Source of the DNA: Chrysophaeum taylorii
Taxonomy: Eukaryota; Sar; Pelagophyceae; Pelagomonadales; Pelagomonadaceae
DNA: 64,000 nucleotides
NCBI GenBank assembly: GCA_029834535.1
Contig: JAQMWT010000391.1
Span: forward strand, 124,001-188,000
Direction: 5' to 3'
A program made the translations under genes and the position numbers. This document shows, in pieces, positions 1-10,351 of the stretch. Under the pieces are notes generated by a model. The model was not told the origin of the DNA. It ran no database searches and saw only the letters and a program-made list of their open reading frames with translations. Position 1 is the first letter of the stretch; each line of letters starts with the position of its first letter.

Positions 1-31
1 CTAGAGATTCGAAACTGCCGGAAGAAGCAGA

Positions 32-1360
32 ATGCTGCTCTTGTGGATGTTGTTGGCGAGGAGGAGTTGGGCGCTCGTCGGGCTCGGCGTGGACCTCGGG
101 ACCTCGGGTGTTCGGGTGTGCGTCGTGGAGAAAGCGAACGGCGTGCGCGTGGTCGGGGAGGCGAAGACGGCGTGGTCGGACGACGAGGGCCGCGAGCCCG
201 AGGTGTGGCTCGGCGCGCTGCGCGAGTGCCTCGGAAAGTGCGAGGGTGTGGGTGAGGCGACGCGCATCGCTGTGAGCGGGACGTCGGCGTCGTTGCTGGC
301 GGTCGAGGGTGGGGCCGTGTCTCGGTCGCCGATGATGTACTGCGATAGCGTCGACGCGGCAACTATCAGGCCGATCGAGGCCTCGGCTCCCGCGGGGCAC
401 GTGACGCGGTCGCGGACGTCGGCCCTCGGGAAGCTGCTGGCGTGGAACCTGCGCGCGAGCGAGGTCCCGGTGCACCAGGCCGACTACGTGGCGGCGGCGC
501 TCGCGTCGTACGACGGCGAGGTCGTATCCGGTCCGTACCGGAGCGACTGGCACAACGCCCTCAAGCTCGGGTTCGACGTGGAAGAGTTGAGGTGGCCCGA
601 GTGGGTCCGCGAGGTGGCGCCGGCTGTCGGGTCCCTCGGGGTCGTGCGGCCGGGCGAGCCGACGCGCACGGTGAGCGCGGCGGCCGCCGCGTGGTGGGGC
701 GCGCGCGAGGGAGCGCGGATCGTCGGGGGCACGACCGATTCGATCGCGGCATACCTCGCGTGTTCGGCGACCGAGGCGGGCGACATCGATCCGAGGCCAG
801 GCGAGGCCGTCACCTCGCTAGGCTCGACGACGGCCCTCAAGCTCGTCTCTGAAACGCGGGTCGACGACGACGCGCGGGGAGTTTACTCGCATCGTCTCGA
901 CGACCGTTGGCTCGTCGGCGGTGCCTCCAACGCCGGGTGCCGGGTGTTGCGAGCCTGGATGTTTGACGACGAGGAGCTCGCCGACCTCGCGGCCAAGATC
1001 GAGGTCGACGCGCACCCCGTCAACTCGGCCGGCGTCTATCCGCTCGTCTCGACGGGCGAGCGCTTTCCGGTCGACGACCCCGATAAGGAGCCCCGGCTCC
1101 CGGACTTTTACCAGCAAAAAGATCGGCGCCGCCTCCTCGAGATGCTGCTTTTGGGGATTTCGGACGTCGAGCGTCTCGGCTACAAGGCGCTCCGAGACCT
1201 CGGCGCGACCGACCTTGTTTCCGTCAGGACGGCGGGCGGCGGCGCCAAGAATAAAACGTGGCGCCTCATGAGAGAGCGCATGCTCGGCGTCCCGGTCTAC
1301 GAGGCCGAACACACCGAGGCTTCCTTCGGCGCGGCCCTTCTCGCCCTCCGCCACGCATGA
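32..1360 (+). CDS. D-ribulokinase (plastid XK1-like FGGY carbohydrate kinase)
   Basis: Predicted 442-residue FGGY-family sugar kinase. Residues 18-30 hold the N-terminal ATPase motif (GVDLGTSGVRVCV); GTTDSIAA (about 233), SLGSTTALK (about 268) and WLVGGASNAG (about 295) are nearly those of the plant/cyanobacterial XK1 group, which phosphorylates D-ribulose. The C-terminal adenosine-binding motif AGGGAKNKTW and the terminal HTEASFGAALLA also fit, so the gene looks complete and intron-free. The first 15 residues (MLLLWMLLARRSWAL) are hydrophobic and could be part of a signal or plastid presequence; this is inference. The substrate is assigned from family resemblance; xylulose kinase is the alternative. 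It is convergent with the SWEET gene, with 33 bp between stop codons filled partly by a (GAC)n run. Confidence 0.85.
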   Translation: MLLLWMLLARRSWALVGLGVDLGTSGVRVCVVEKANGVRVVGEAKTAWSDDEGREPEVWLGALRECLGKCEGVGEATRIAVSGTSASLLAVEGGAVSRSPMMYCDSVDAATIRPIEASAPAGHVTRSRTSALGKLLAWNLRASEVPVHQADYVAAALASYDGEVVSGPYRSDWHNALKLGFDVEELRWPEWVREVAPAVGSLGVVRPGEPTRTVSAAAAAWWGAREGARIVGGTTDSIAAYLACSATEAGDIDPRPGEAVTSLGSTTALKLVSETRVDDDARGVYSHRLDDRWLVGGASNAGCRVLRAWMFDDEELADLAAKIEVDAHPVNSAGVYPLVSTGERFPVDDPDKEPRLPDFYQQKDRRRLLEMLLLGISDVERLGYKALRDLGATDLVSVRTAGGGAKNKTWRLMRERMLGVPVYEAEHTEASFGAALLALRHA

Positions 1361-1393
1361 CGACGACGACGACGACGACGACCGGATGATTTT

Positions 1394-2143
1394 TTAGTGA
1401 AATATCGCCTTGCATGCGAGCTGGACGAGGCCGAGGGCGAGGCCGGCGGCGTTGGGCGCGGCGATGAAATAGTCTCCGATGGCGATGCCGTAGGCGACCC
1501 AGAGGGCCCCGTTTAGGGTATTGAGGGCGCTGAGGGGCGCGTAGATCGAGGCCGCCGACTTGGTCTCGAGCACCTTTCCGAGCGTAGACAGGGGGGCCGC
1601 GTAGAAGATAACGAGGATGGCGTTCGCTAGGAGGCCCGCGAGCGCCCGACGGGCCTCGAGGGTCTCGAGGACGAAGCAGCTGCAGAACGACGCGACGAGG
1701 GTGGCGAGCGAGAATCCGACGGCCACTGCCTCGAGCTGCGACCGCTGGCTCTTGGAGCCGTAGGCCATGCCCGTCATCGTGTAGAACAAGCCGAGGAGGA
1801 CGCCGAGCGCGTTGGAAAAGAAGGCGTACTTGTTCCGGACCACGAACGCGTAATGCAACCACGCGAGGCAGTTGACGAGCGTGAACGCCCACGGCAAAGG
1901 ATTGAGGTCGCCGAGGCTCGAGGCGCTGCGGGCACCCACGACCGCCGGCACCGAGCTGAGGAAGAGCGAGTTGGCGACGACGACCCCCAGCGACGGGGCG
2001 ACGGTAGAGGCAAGGCTCCCGCCGCCGGTGAGCGCTGCCGTGACGACGACGACCTGCTGCTGGCCTCTCGTCTTTCTCTTCCTCCGGAGAACCCCCGGCG
2101 CAGCGAGCCCCGCGGCGCACCCCAGCGCGAGCACGAGCCGCAT
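1394..2143 (-). CDS. SWEET-type sugar transporter (MtN3/saliva family)
   Basis: Predicted 249-residue multi-pass membrane protein. Two MtN3-like halves are visible: the first carries PLPWAFTLVNCLAWLHYAF, the second PLSALNTLNGALWVAYGIA followed by FIAAPNAAGLALGLVQL, the conserved Pro and Asn helices of SWEET uniporters. The family moves mono- or disaccharides down gradients across the plasma membrane or endomembranes. I chose the ATG at 2143 (MRLVLALGCAAGLAAPG, signal-like) over one 39 nt upstream, because the longer version adds a charged Lys-rich stretch ahead of it. The start is 82 bp from the divergent start of the methyltransferase gene, so the two probably share a promoter. The sugar transported cannot be read from sequence. 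Confidence 0.8.
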   Translation of the reverse strand: MRLVLALGCAAGLAAPGVLRRKRKTRGQQQVVVVTAALTGGGSLASTVAPSLGVVVANSLFLSSVPAVVGARSASSLGDLNPLPWAFTLVNCLAWLHYAFVVRNKYAFFSNALGVLLGLFYTMTGMAYGSKSQRSQLEAVAVGFSLATLVASFCSCFVLETLEARRALAGLLANAILVIFYAAPLSTLGKVLETKSAASIYAPLSALNTLNGALWVAYGIAIGDYFIAAPNAAGLALGLVQLACKAIFH

Positions 2144-2225
2144 TTCTTTTTTTTTTTCGGAGTTCAACCACCAACCAAACACATGAATAATCCTCCTCCT
2201 TACCCTCGTTCTGTTCCTCTCTCAC
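2144..2225. promoter_or_regulatory. Compact divergent promoter (SWEET / methyltransferase)
   Basis: Only 82 bp separate the two divergent start codons. The stretch has a run of A on the minus strand (T-run on plus near 2150) and a pyrimidine-rich segment before the plus-strand ATG. No TATA box is evident. A shared promoter is inferred from spacing alone. Confidence 0.4.
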
Positions 2226-3077
2226 ATGGTCGTCGAGGTCGTGTTGTCGCACCAGCAGCGCGCCCAGCTCAAGGCGTGGTTCCAGGCGCAGAAAAACCGG
2301 CGGGCCCCGGGGTCGTCGGTGCTCGAGTTCCCGCTGGACGTTGACGAGGTGTTCGGGAGTGGTCCTCGGAGTGGCGCGGCGCTCGGCGTGGACTACGTGG
2401 AGGCGATGCGGGAGCACACGCTCGTTGACGTGGGGCCCGTGCCGGCCGGGGGGTTTCGCGGCGAGCGATGTCGCTCTCACCTGCTGCGGATCGAGCAGCG
2501 GATGCGCCAACACGGCATCGGCGCGGTGGTCTGGGACTGCGGTCGAACGATTTGTCGGTTCGCGTCTAGGCTGCCCGAGTGCGAGCCGTCGGGCCGGCTG
2601 TCGGCGCGCGTCCTCGACCTCGGGACCGGGACTGGGGTTGTCGGGATCGCGTGCTGGTTGCGCGGCGCTGACGTCACGCTCACCGACGTGCCCGAGATGC
2701 TAGACCTCGGCCGCGCGAACGCGCTCGCGACGCTCGGCGACATGCCAGAGACGCTCCGCGTCATGCCGCACGTCTGGGGCTCGGACGCCGCGCCCCTCGA
2801 CCCGCCCTTTGACCTCGTCTTCGCATCGGACTGCCTCTACGACGTCGACGCGCTCCCGGCGCTCTTGGACACCGTGCTCGCAGTTTCCGACGGCGGGACC
2901 GTCGTCTACCTCGCGTACAAGAGGCGAATCGACGACCGCGAGCGGCCTTTTTTCCATACCCTCCAGCGTCACTTTGGCTCCGTCACATTTTCGGACCCCC
3001 GCGACACGCCGGCCGAGTGGCGCGGCGACGGCCTCTTCGTCTGCCGGCTCGCGAGCAAAAAAAGCTGCGCACAGTAA
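2226..3077 (+). CDS. METTL21-like (family 16) protein methyltransferase
   Basis: Predicted 283-residue class I SAM-dependent methyltransferase. Motif I is VLDLGTGTGVVGIACWLRGA (about 128-147), followed by VTLTDVPEMLDLGRAN, the acidic residue loop that binds the SAM ribose. The post-II motif FASDCLYD (about 198-205) matches the DxxY-type signature of the METTL21/family 16 enzymes that methylate lysines on chaperones and elongation factors. The N-terminal 100 residues are not recognised. Its start faces the SWEET gene and its stop lies 34 bp before that of the converging SH3b-repeat gene. The protein substrate is unknown. Confidence 0.75.
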   Translation: MVVEVVLSHQQRAQLKAWFQAQKNRRAPGSSVLEFPLDVDEVFGSGPRSGAALGVDYVEAMREHTLVDVGPVPAGGFRGERCRSHLLRIEQRMRQHGIGAVVWDCGRTICRFASRLPECEPSGRLSARVLDLGTGTGVVGIACWLRGADVTLTDVPEMLDLGRANALATLGDMPETLRVMPHVWGSDAAPLDPPFDLVFASDCLYDVDALPALLDTVLAVSDGGTVVYLAYKRRIDDRERPFFHTLQRHFGSVTFSDPRDTPAEWRGDGLFVCRLASKKSCAQ

Positions 3078-3111
3078 AAATAAAAAAACGCGCGCGATCA
3101 TCTTTTTCTTC

Positions 3112-5383
3112 TCAGACCATCTCGACGAAAACGGCGGCGGCGGCGGCAGCGTCGTCGTGAGCGGTGGTGGGGAGTCGCGCGTAAGTCTTTTTTTTCGAGG
3201 TGGCCCTCCGGTCGAGGGGGTTTGCGGAGGTCGTCGTGATAGTCCTGCTGCGGCGGCGGCGGCGGCAGCAGCAGCAGCACGGGAAAAAGGACGAAATTTT
3301 TGGGGTTCGGCGGTCGTCGTCGTCGTCTTCGCGATCGTCGGGGTGGAAGACGGCGGGGTCCGAGGCGAGACGGCGGTCGTCGCCTGCGAGGAAGAGACCT
3401 CGGCAGGAGGAGTGGAGCAAGCTTACTCGCGACGGTGGCCTTAAGGATTGCGGCATCGGAATCCTCGAGCGAGAAGACGGCCGTCTTGCGGCGGCGGTCG
3501 TCGGCGAGGAGACGCTCCTCCGAGGTGGTCGCGCGCTCGGGTGTCTCGACGTGCAAAAGAGCGACGGTCGCGCGGGGGTCGCGGGACGAGACGCGCGCGA
3601 CGATTTTTTTCGTTGGCTTTTTTTTGGAAAAGCACCACCGCCGCCAGCGCGTCTCGGAGACGTCGACGACGACGACGACCTCAAGCGCGGGCGGATCGAG
3701 GGGCGTCTCGTCGACGACGTCCTCCTCGAACCCGTCGGCGCGCGAGGCGGCCTCGGCGAAGGTGTCGAGGGAGGCGAGGACCGACTCGTCGTCGACGACG
3801 ACGTCCTCGTCGTCGTCGTCGTCGTCTCTTGGAGGGGGTATTTTCTCTTCGCCGAACGATCGCTCGGCGGCGGCGCGCTGCGCGTCGACGTCGTCGGGCT
3901 CGAGGGTAAGGACGGCGCAGCCGGGGGGCGCGGCGACGGCCGAGTCCTGGACGCCGCCGGCGCTCTCGGCGACCCACTCGTCGTCGCTTAACTGAATCCA
4001 GAGCTCGCCGCGATCGTCGACGGCGCGACGGCGGCCGACGAAAGCCGAGCCGCGCGCGAGAACGCGCGACACGGTGGACTCGCGGGGCGCCGGCCTCACC
4101 GCGAGATCCTCGGCGACGCGGTAGAGGACGGGGCCCTCGCCCTGATCGATGAGGCGCGCGAGCGTAGGCGCGCCGTCGACGAGCGAGCGGGCGATCGCCC
4201 AGGCGTAGGGCGCCGAGGGCGGCGAGACGACCGGCCTGCACTCGGCCCAGAGCTGGCCCGTGGGCGCGAGGGCGAGCTGGCGCACGCCGACGCAGGCCCC
4301 GAGCGTGACGCTCTTTTTTCCGTCGGCGGCGGCGGCGGCGGCGGCGGCGGGGTGCCTTCGGCCCGTCGCCTCGGCCATAAAGTCGTCGCGCGACCGGAGC
4401 TGGAGAGCGCCCTTGGCGTAGACGTTGCGGAAGATGGCGTCGGATTCGCCGCGCGCCACCGCCGCGCGAACGGGCTCGAGGACCACGATCCCCGTGTTCG
4501 CGTTGGCGTGGATCGCCCAGCAGCTCCGCTCGACCATGGCGATCTCAACCCAGAGCGTGCCGACGGCTGCCGAAGACGCGCGCTGTTGCCGCTTCGTCGT
4601 ATTCGTCGTCTCGCGCTCCCCGAGGACCAGAGAGAGCGCGCGGACGACCACCCACGGCGGGAGCGCGGCGACCTTGGTCGATGCGACGAGGCTCGGCGCG
4701 TCGCGCAGCGGCAGCTGTCCGACGCCGTAGTTTCGCGCGTACGCGTTGAGAAAAAAGCCCGTCAACTCCACGGACTCGAGGGCGAGGCCGCTCGAGGCGT
4801 CCGCTCGCCGCTCCGAGACGCAGGCCCACCGCGCCGACTCGCCCTCGTCCAGCCGGGCCCACATCTCGTTGCTCGTCGCGTCCCACCGCCGCTCCACGCA
4901 CCGCACGCACTCCCACCGCCCGATATCTCCCGCGAGCGACGCCGTGCGCCGCGGCTCCGAGTAGAGCGCGACGTCGCGCGCGGCCGCCTTGTAGTAGTAG
5001 GGCGCCGCGTCCGCATCGTCGTCGTCGGGACCAGAGATGCGCTCCACGGCCGCGCAGTTCCGCAGCCAGCACGGCGCCACGATGGTCGCCCGCGACCCGC
5101 TGTATCCCGGCGCGACCTCGAGCCACAGCGCGTCGCCGAAAACCGCGCGCCGGGACACAGCGCAGCACCGCCCGGGCATCAGCCGCTCCACGGTCGCCAC
5201 CGCGCGTCCTTCCTCCTCCTCCTCGGGGCCAAGGAGGCACCACGCGTACAGCGACACGGGCTGCGACGAGACGTTCACGTAGTAGGAGAGGCGCTCCATC
5301 TCGCTCTCAACGGAACGCAGTGATGACCAATCGTCAACGGACCCCGACCGACGGCCTCGTCTGCCTGCGGCGCGACGCGACAT
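3112..5383 (-). CDS. Protein with about five SH3b-like repeats and an acidic/basic tail
   Basis: No named family recognised. With one 43-nt GT-AG intron (3384-3426; exons 5383-3427 and 3383-3112) the product is 742 residues. If the intron is retained, the frame runs into an Arg/Pro-rich tail and stops at 3098, so splicing is the better model. About five repeats of roughly 90 residues (near 35, 127, 205, 315 and 425) share a pattern of hydrophobic start, small-residue turn, and LWVEI/MWARL/LWIQL strand ending in Trp, as in bacterial-type SH3 domains. A Lys-Lys-Pro segment, Asp-rich runs and a Cys/Arg cluster follow. SH3b domains commonly bind peptides or glycans; function here is unknown. Confidence 0.65.
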
Positions 5384-5469
5384 CGTGGGTCGCGGCGGAA
5401 AAAGGCTAGGAGGCCGCCACGGCAGTGCGGCGTGGTCGGTCGGCTCGGAGGACGCCAGCAGCCTTGGAA

Positions 5470-6550
5470 ATGGAGAAGGGCAAGGCTTCGCAGGCGTCGC
5501 CGCGCCGCGTCGTCTTTTTGGTGATGATGTACGCGGTCTGCAGCTCCTCCCTCTCGATCGTCAACAAGTGGGCCATCATGGCACTTCCCTTCCCGAGCAT
5601 CGTCACGGCCTGCCAGTTTTTCGTGCGTCCCCGAATCAAACTCTCGTAACGTTTCGCGCAGACGACGGCCGCGTCCGTCTTCGCCTTTGGCAAAATAGGC
5701 TTCCTCGACGTCGAGTAAGCGAGCTCTGTTGGTCGGGCCTTATTTTCTTCGCAGGGAGCTGCAACAGGAAAAGCTGCTGCGCATGGCCCCCATCAACCTC
5801 ATCTTCTACCTCGCCATCTTCACCAACGGCAAGGTCCTCCAATACTCGACCGTCGAGACCTTCATCGCCTTCCGGTCCCTCACGCCGCTCCTCGTCTCCG
5901 CGCTCGACACGCTTCTCCGGGGCGAGCCGAGGCCTTCGCTGCGAACTATGCTCACCTTGCTGGCGATCGCCGCGGGCGCGGGCAGCTACGCCTACGACGA
6001 CGCTAACTTCTCGCCGCTCGGCTACGCGTGGGCCGTCGCCTACTTGATCATCATCGTCACCGAGATGGTCTACGCCAAGCACATCACCTCCACCATCAAC
6101 CTCAGCACCTGGGGCCTCGTCCTCTACCAAAATACCATCGCCCTCGCGCTCTTTCCGTTGGCTTCGCTCGCGACCGGCGAGATAGCACAGATTTTCCGCC
6201 TCTTGTCGGGCGCCGAGACAGCAAAGTTCGCGCACGTCACCTGCTTCGCCCTCGTTCCACTCCTGACCTCCTGTATCCTCGGGGTCGGCATCTCCTTCGC
6301 AGGCTGGGGCGCGCGTTCCTCCATATCCGCGACACAGTTTACCGTCCTCGGCGTCGCCTGTAAACTCGCCACCGTCGGCATTAATCTCGTCGTCTGGCAC
6401 CACCATGCCCCCCTCCTCGCCCAGGTATCCATCGTCATGTGCATCGTCGCTTCCGTCTTGTACCAGCAGTCAGCAAAGCGGGACAAGGAGTACGTCAAGC
6501 TCCACAAGCCCCCAAAGCAAAGCCTCTCGGACACTTCAAGTGGACCCTGA
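5470..6550 (+). CDS. Nucleotide-sugar / triose-phosphate-type transporter (DMT superfamily)
   Basis: Three exons (5470-5622, 5662-5714, 5755-6550) joined over 39- and 40-nt GT-AG introns give a 333-residue protein with about ten hydrophobic helices. Early SLSIVNKWAIMALPFPSIV is the classic TPT/nucleotide-sugar-transporter opening, with the conserved NKW(A/V) Lys; KVLQYSTVETFIAFRSLTPL matches the fourth/fifth helix region of GDP-mannose and UDP-sugar exchangers (the NVxxVxxFRSxxPL pattern). The C-terminal tail is Lys-rich and cytosolic. No presequence is seen, which argues for the Golgi/ER rather than the plastid envelope. The exact substrate cannot be told; a GDP-sugar is a reasonable guess. 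Confidence 0.8.
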
Positions 6551-6990
6551 CTCGGACTGCGACCTACCCGTTTGCGGGCGGTGCTCTCGCCCCTCTGATT
6601 TACTACTTGCCGCGCCGAAGCGTGGCTCTCCTTTTACTTCTGTATCTCTCCTTCTTTCTTCTTTCTTTCTTTCCTTCGTTCTTTCCTCCTTCCTTCTTCG
6701 AGTTTTGGCGGGCGCGCGGCCTTAGGAAGATAATCTGGTTTGGCGACTTGGACACGGTTCTCCTCTCTCTGAAGAGGAGGGTGCTTGTTCGTTTCGCACC
6801 CAACTTTTTTTTGGGATGTGAGGCGCGTCGGGCGGGCTTGCACCCCTGAGTCGCTGGGCCCACAGTAATATTATCCCACCCGACCTGTCGTTTTGAAAAT
6901 CGCCTAGCCCGAGGACCTTTCGTTAAAACCCACGTATTAATCGCCGCGCCAGGGTGCTTGGAAGCTGGCGCACGTGGAGCGTGTGGCGAG
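6551..6990. other. Convergent intergenic region with CTTT microsatellite
   Basis: No gene is seen between the two convergent stop codons. A pyrimidine-rich CTTT/CTTC microsatellite occupies about 6645-6705. Confidence 0.6.
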
Positions 6991-7848
6991 CTAGCTTTCC
7001 TTGTCGGCGGCGCCCGACCGTCCCGGCACGAGGGGCGATTCGACATCGAGCAAGGCAGGCCCGCTTCTACGGTGCCTGGCGAGAGAGGCTCCCACATAAA
7101 AAGAGACCACAGCAAAAAAGATTGCGGCGAGCGCGGCGAACTGGATGGCGCCCGTCATCTGCCGCGACGCGCTCTCGCTCGTCGCGCTCGCCGGCGCTTC
7201 GACGATCTGTGGTAAACGTGGCGGTGTTGTTGTTGTTGCTGTTTCGAAGAGTTGTGGCGGCCGTCGGATGGTAGCCTTGATGATGCGCGTGAGATCGGGA
7301 AAATTTTCGAGGAGGTAAGCGTCACCACGGCGCTGGATGAGGCCTTGGTTAGGTCCGGGCCCCCCCGGCGCGCCCTCGCCCGTCGCGCGGATGGCGTCGA
7401 CGACGTCCATGCCCGCGACGACCTCGCCAATTGGAGGGAAATTCTCCTTGTCGAGGCGCGTGTTGTCGACCAGATTTATGAAGAGCTGCGTCGACCTCGT
7501 GTTCTTGCCAGCGTGCGCGAAGGTGATCATCCCGCGACGATTCGATCCGCGCGCAGTTGTCTCGTCTCCGATCGGCCGCCGACGCCACAGACTCTGCTTG
7601 GTCACGTTCCCCGAGATGCCGAATTGGCACATAAACCGCCGGATGACACGGAAAAAGGCGCACCCATCGTAGTGACCCGCCCCGACGAGCTCGACAAGCC
7701 GCGCGGCACCGATGGGGGCCCAATCCTCGCGAACGCGAACCGTAAACCGTCGCGTCCTATCGTCCGAGGGGGCTACCTTTATGTCAAAGTCGATCAACTG
7801 CTCGCACCCAACCGGACCGACACCAAATGCGACCCATAACAACATCAT
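6991..7848 (-). CDS. Secretory, membrane-anchored cyclophilin-type peptidyl-prolyl isomerase
   Basis: Predicted 285 residues from the ATG at 7848. It opens with a signal peptide (MMLLWVAFGVGPVGCEQ), has a cyclophilin-like domain (about 25-195), and ends with a single TM helix (QFAALAAIFFAVVSFYVG) and a short basic tail. The active-site Arg of FFRVIRRF and the QLFIN strand are kept, and GMITFAHAGKNTRSTQLFIN matches the class found in algae and plants with QFG in place of QGG. The cyclosporin-contact Trp and the second active-site His are not at their usual places (LDKENF). A longer in-frame ATG at 8037 would add a poly-Cys run encoded by a CAG microsatellite and overlap NDUFS8, so it is rejected. 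Confidence 0.8.
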   Translation of the reverse strand: MMLLWVAFGVGPVGCEQLIDFDIKVAPSDDRTRRFTVRVREDWAPIGAARLVELVGAGHYDGCAFFRVIRRFMCQFGISGNVTKQSLWRRRPIGDETTARGSNRRGMITFAHAGKNTRSTQLFINLVDNTRLDKENFPPIGEVVAGMDVVDAIRATGEGAPGGPGPNQGLIQRRGDAYLLENFPDLTRIIKATIRRPPQLFETATTTTPPRLPQIVEAPASATSESASRQMTGAIQFAALAAIFFAVVSFYVGASLARHRRSGPALLDVESPLVPGRSGAADKES

Positions 7849-7928
7849 TGTATCGGTATCGTTGCCGCCTCCCACAACGGTTTTTTTACCATCCGGGCGG
7901 GCAGAGGGGCCTGTGACAGACGGAGGGT

Positions 7929-7966
7929 AGCAACAGCAGCAGCAGCAGCAGCAGCAGCAACGCAAC
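7929..7966. repeat. CAG trinucleotide microsatellite
   Basis: About ten near-perfect CAG units (plus strand) in the 137-bp gap between the NDUFS8 stop and the cyclophilin start, so it lies in the cyclophilin 5' leader or promoter. Confidence 0.85.
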
Positions 7967-7985
7967 ACGCGTCGCAAGCCGCCGC

Positions 7986-8639
7986 CTAGCGGTAGTGGTG
8001 CTCGGCGGCGAGGTTCTTGGCGATGGCAACTTCCCACTTATCGCCGTTGGCGAGGAGCTTTTCCTTGTCGTAGAGAAGCTCCTCGTGGGTTTCGGCCGAG
8101 AACTCGTAGTTAGGTCCTTCAACGATGGCGTCGACGGGGCATGCTTCCTGGCAATAGCCGCAGTAGATGCACTTCGTCATGTCGATGTCGTAGCGAGTGG
8201 TTTTGCGCGAGCCGTCGGCGCGCTGCTCGGCTTCGATGGTGATGGCTTGAGCCGGGCAGACGGCCTGTTCCAAGACGAGGGCGTCACAGACGGAGAGACT
8301 TTAAAGAGACGGACGCGGGGAAACTCTTACCTCGCACAGTTTGCACGCGATGCATCGTTCCTCGCCATTGGGATAACGGCGCAGCGCGTGCTCCCCGCGA
8401 AACCGCGGGGAGATGGGCCCCTTTTCGAAGGGATAGTTGATCGTCACCTTGGGCTTGGAGACGACTTCCGCAGTGAGCCAAATCCCGCGCCAGATGTCCG
8501 TCAAGAACAGCACTTGAGAGAACCGGTCCAGAATTTCGCTCCACGAGGTCGGCTTGTATTGCGTCGAGAGCAGCCGACGAGCCGACACCGACGCCGGCAC
8601 GCGGCTCGCCACCGATCGCATCATCCTGATGCTCTGCAT
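7986..8639 (-). CDS. NDUFS8: Mitochondrial complex I 23-kDa iron-sulfur subunit
   Basis: Two exons (8639-8331 and 8264-7986) around a 66-nt GTAAGA-CAG intron give 195 residues. The N-terminus ([24 protein letters not shown]) is an arginine-rich mitochondrial presequence. Two 4Fe-4S ferredoxin motifs are present: [12 protein letters not shown], which is completed across the intron, and [32 protein letters not shown] is the conserved segment ahead of the first cluster. The subunit carries clusters N6a and N6b, passing electrons from NADH toward ubiquinone in the matrix arm. Without splicing, the first cluster motif would be cut, which strongly supports the intron. Length is normal for the family. 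Confidence 0.95.
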
Positions 8640-8956
8640 TGCTGCTCCTGACTCGGCGCTCGCACTCGACGCTTGCCCTCTAAGACCTGCCGCTGCTGCT
8701 GCAACCCGAAGAAGAAAAGCTGCAACTCGGTTCTGATGTAGATGGAGGACGCAACGCGCGCTGTGGTGACCCACGAGGTGGAGCAAGCCTCGAATCCCGC
8801 AGAGAGTATGAAAACTGAGAAAAAGTCGGCAGCGGATCGCATCGTCGCGACGCGTGAGCGCCACAGGCGACGACGACGACGACGAAGCTTGTCTCGGACA
8901 CTGACATTCTCGGCGGAAGCGGACGACGGCGAGCACACATAATCCGAGGTTGTATA

Positions 8957-10333
8957 TTACTCGTCCTCGTCATCGCTATCGGGGAGATCGATCTCGCGAA
9001 CGGTGGTGGACCTGGGGACGTCGTCGTCCTGCGTCGGACGCCGGTCTCGAGCCATGAGGTCGGCAACAAAAGGCTGAAGGTTGGCGAGCCTCGCGTGAAT
9101 GGAGTCGGGGTGGCCGTCGTCGTCGAAGTCGAGCGCGACGCGGCCGAGGAATCGGAAGCAGTCGCGGCAGAGGTCGAGGGCCGCGTTGGAATCGACGTGG
9201 CTTTGGCGAACCTCGGAGACGAAGGCGAGCGCGGCCTCGGAGGCGTCGGAAAGGGCGGCCTTGACATCAAGGAGGACATCGGGGGAAGCGGCGGCGGCGA
9301 GGGTGGTCTCGGCGTCGTCGTCGTCGTCCGCGACGAGGGCGTCGACGACGGTCTCGAGAAAACCGAGGCAGAGGGAAACGCGTCGCTCGAGACGGTCAAC
9401 GGGGTCGTCGAGGAGCGCGAGGGCCTCGTCGAGGGCGAGTCTCGCCTCGGCGGCGGCGATTCGGGCGACGAGGCGGAGCGGCGCTCCGCTTTTTCTGGCG
9501 AGCCAATCTCCGGAGCGCGCGACGACGACGGCGAGGCGGAGCGCGGTGTCGCGCGCGGTCTCGGAGGTGCCGCCCCGCAACAGAAGCCTCGGGATGCTCT
9601 CGGCGACGGCGTCGTAGGCCGCGCGGCGAGAGGCCTGGGCCTCGGTCGACGCGAGCTCGGCCCTCGTTCTTCGGACGAACGTCGCCGCGACGATCTCGAG
9701 GAGCGGAAGCTCTCGGGAGAGGGCGGATCGGGCGGCAGCGACGAGGGCGTCGACGTCGCGCGGGCCCAAGACGAGGCCGCGGGCAACGACCGCGCCGAGG
9801 ACCTCGACGGCCGACGTCCAAACGGCTTCCGGCAGCTCGAGGTCGGCGGCGAGGCGCGCGAGGACGCCGGAGTGGACGTGGGCAACGTCGGGCACCCCAG
9901 ATTGGAGAGCGAGCACGCAGTCGAGGCACGCGGCGAGGTCGTCGAGGTTAGCGTCGTCGCCGCGAGCGCGCGCGTCGAACGCGGCCTCGACCGCGCCGGC
10001 GACCGGCCTCAGGGCGACGGCGCTGATCGCCGCGCCCCCGTCGAGCCGCGCGAGCTGGGTCGCCACCGACACTCCCGCGCGTTGGGCATCGCTCAGCTCC
10101 CAGGAGGCCTCCTCCTCGTCGAACGACGACGAGCTCCCCAAGAGCCGCTCGAGGAACTTGGAGCCCACGAGGGCTTGGGCAAACGACGCCGCCGCCTGCG
10201 GCGCCTCCTCGGCACCGGCGCCTTCGAGGTACCGCGCCGCCAGCAGCAGCCCGGCAACACGCCGCTCGTCGCTCGGCCCGTCGAAGTACGCGATCACGGA
10301 TGCCAAAGACGACGACGAAGCCATCAAAAACAC
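8957..10333 (-). CDS. ARM/HEAT-like alpha-helical protein, unknown function
   Basis: Predicted 458 residues, no intron. The whole chain is Ala/Leu-rich amphipathic helix pairs (for example [20 protein letters not shown] and [19 protein letters not shown]) of armadillo/HEAT type, ending in an acidic tail ([10 protein letters not shown]). The N-terminal region, [19 protein letters not shown], is faintly like neurochondrin, but I would not assign it. ATGs at 10333 and 10324 are both possible; the second gives [16 protein letters not shown]. Its start lies only 18 bp from the stop of the upstream gene on the same strand. Confidence 0.6.
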   Translation of the reverse strand: MFLMASSSSLASVIAYFDGPSDERRVAGLLLAARYLEGAGAEEAPQAAASFAQALVGSKFLERLLGSSSSFDEEEASWELSDAQRAGVSVATQLARLDGGAAISAVALRPVAGAVEAAFDARARGDDANLDDLAACLDCVLALQSGVPDVAHVHSGVLARLAADLELPEAVWTSAVEVLGAVVARGLVLGPRDVDALVAAARSALSRELPLLEIVAATFVRRTRAELASTEAQASRRAAYDAVAESIPRLLLRGGTSETARDTALRLAVVVARSGDWLARKSGAPLRLVARIAAAEARLALDEALALLDDPVDRLERRVSLCLGFLETVVDALVADDDDDAETTLAAAASPDVLLDVKAALSDASEAALAFVSEVRQSHVDSNAALDLCRDCFRFLGRVALDFDDDGHPDSIHARLANLQPFVADLMARDRRPTQDDDVPRSTTVREIDLPDSDDEDE

Positions 10334-10351
10334 TGTCGAGGGTTTGTTGTT

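Noticed and set aside
6991-8037. Longer cyclophilin start with a poly-Cys run
   Set aside because: The extension is encoded by a CAG microsatellite and overlaps NDUFS8; the ATG at 7848 begins a clean signal peptide.
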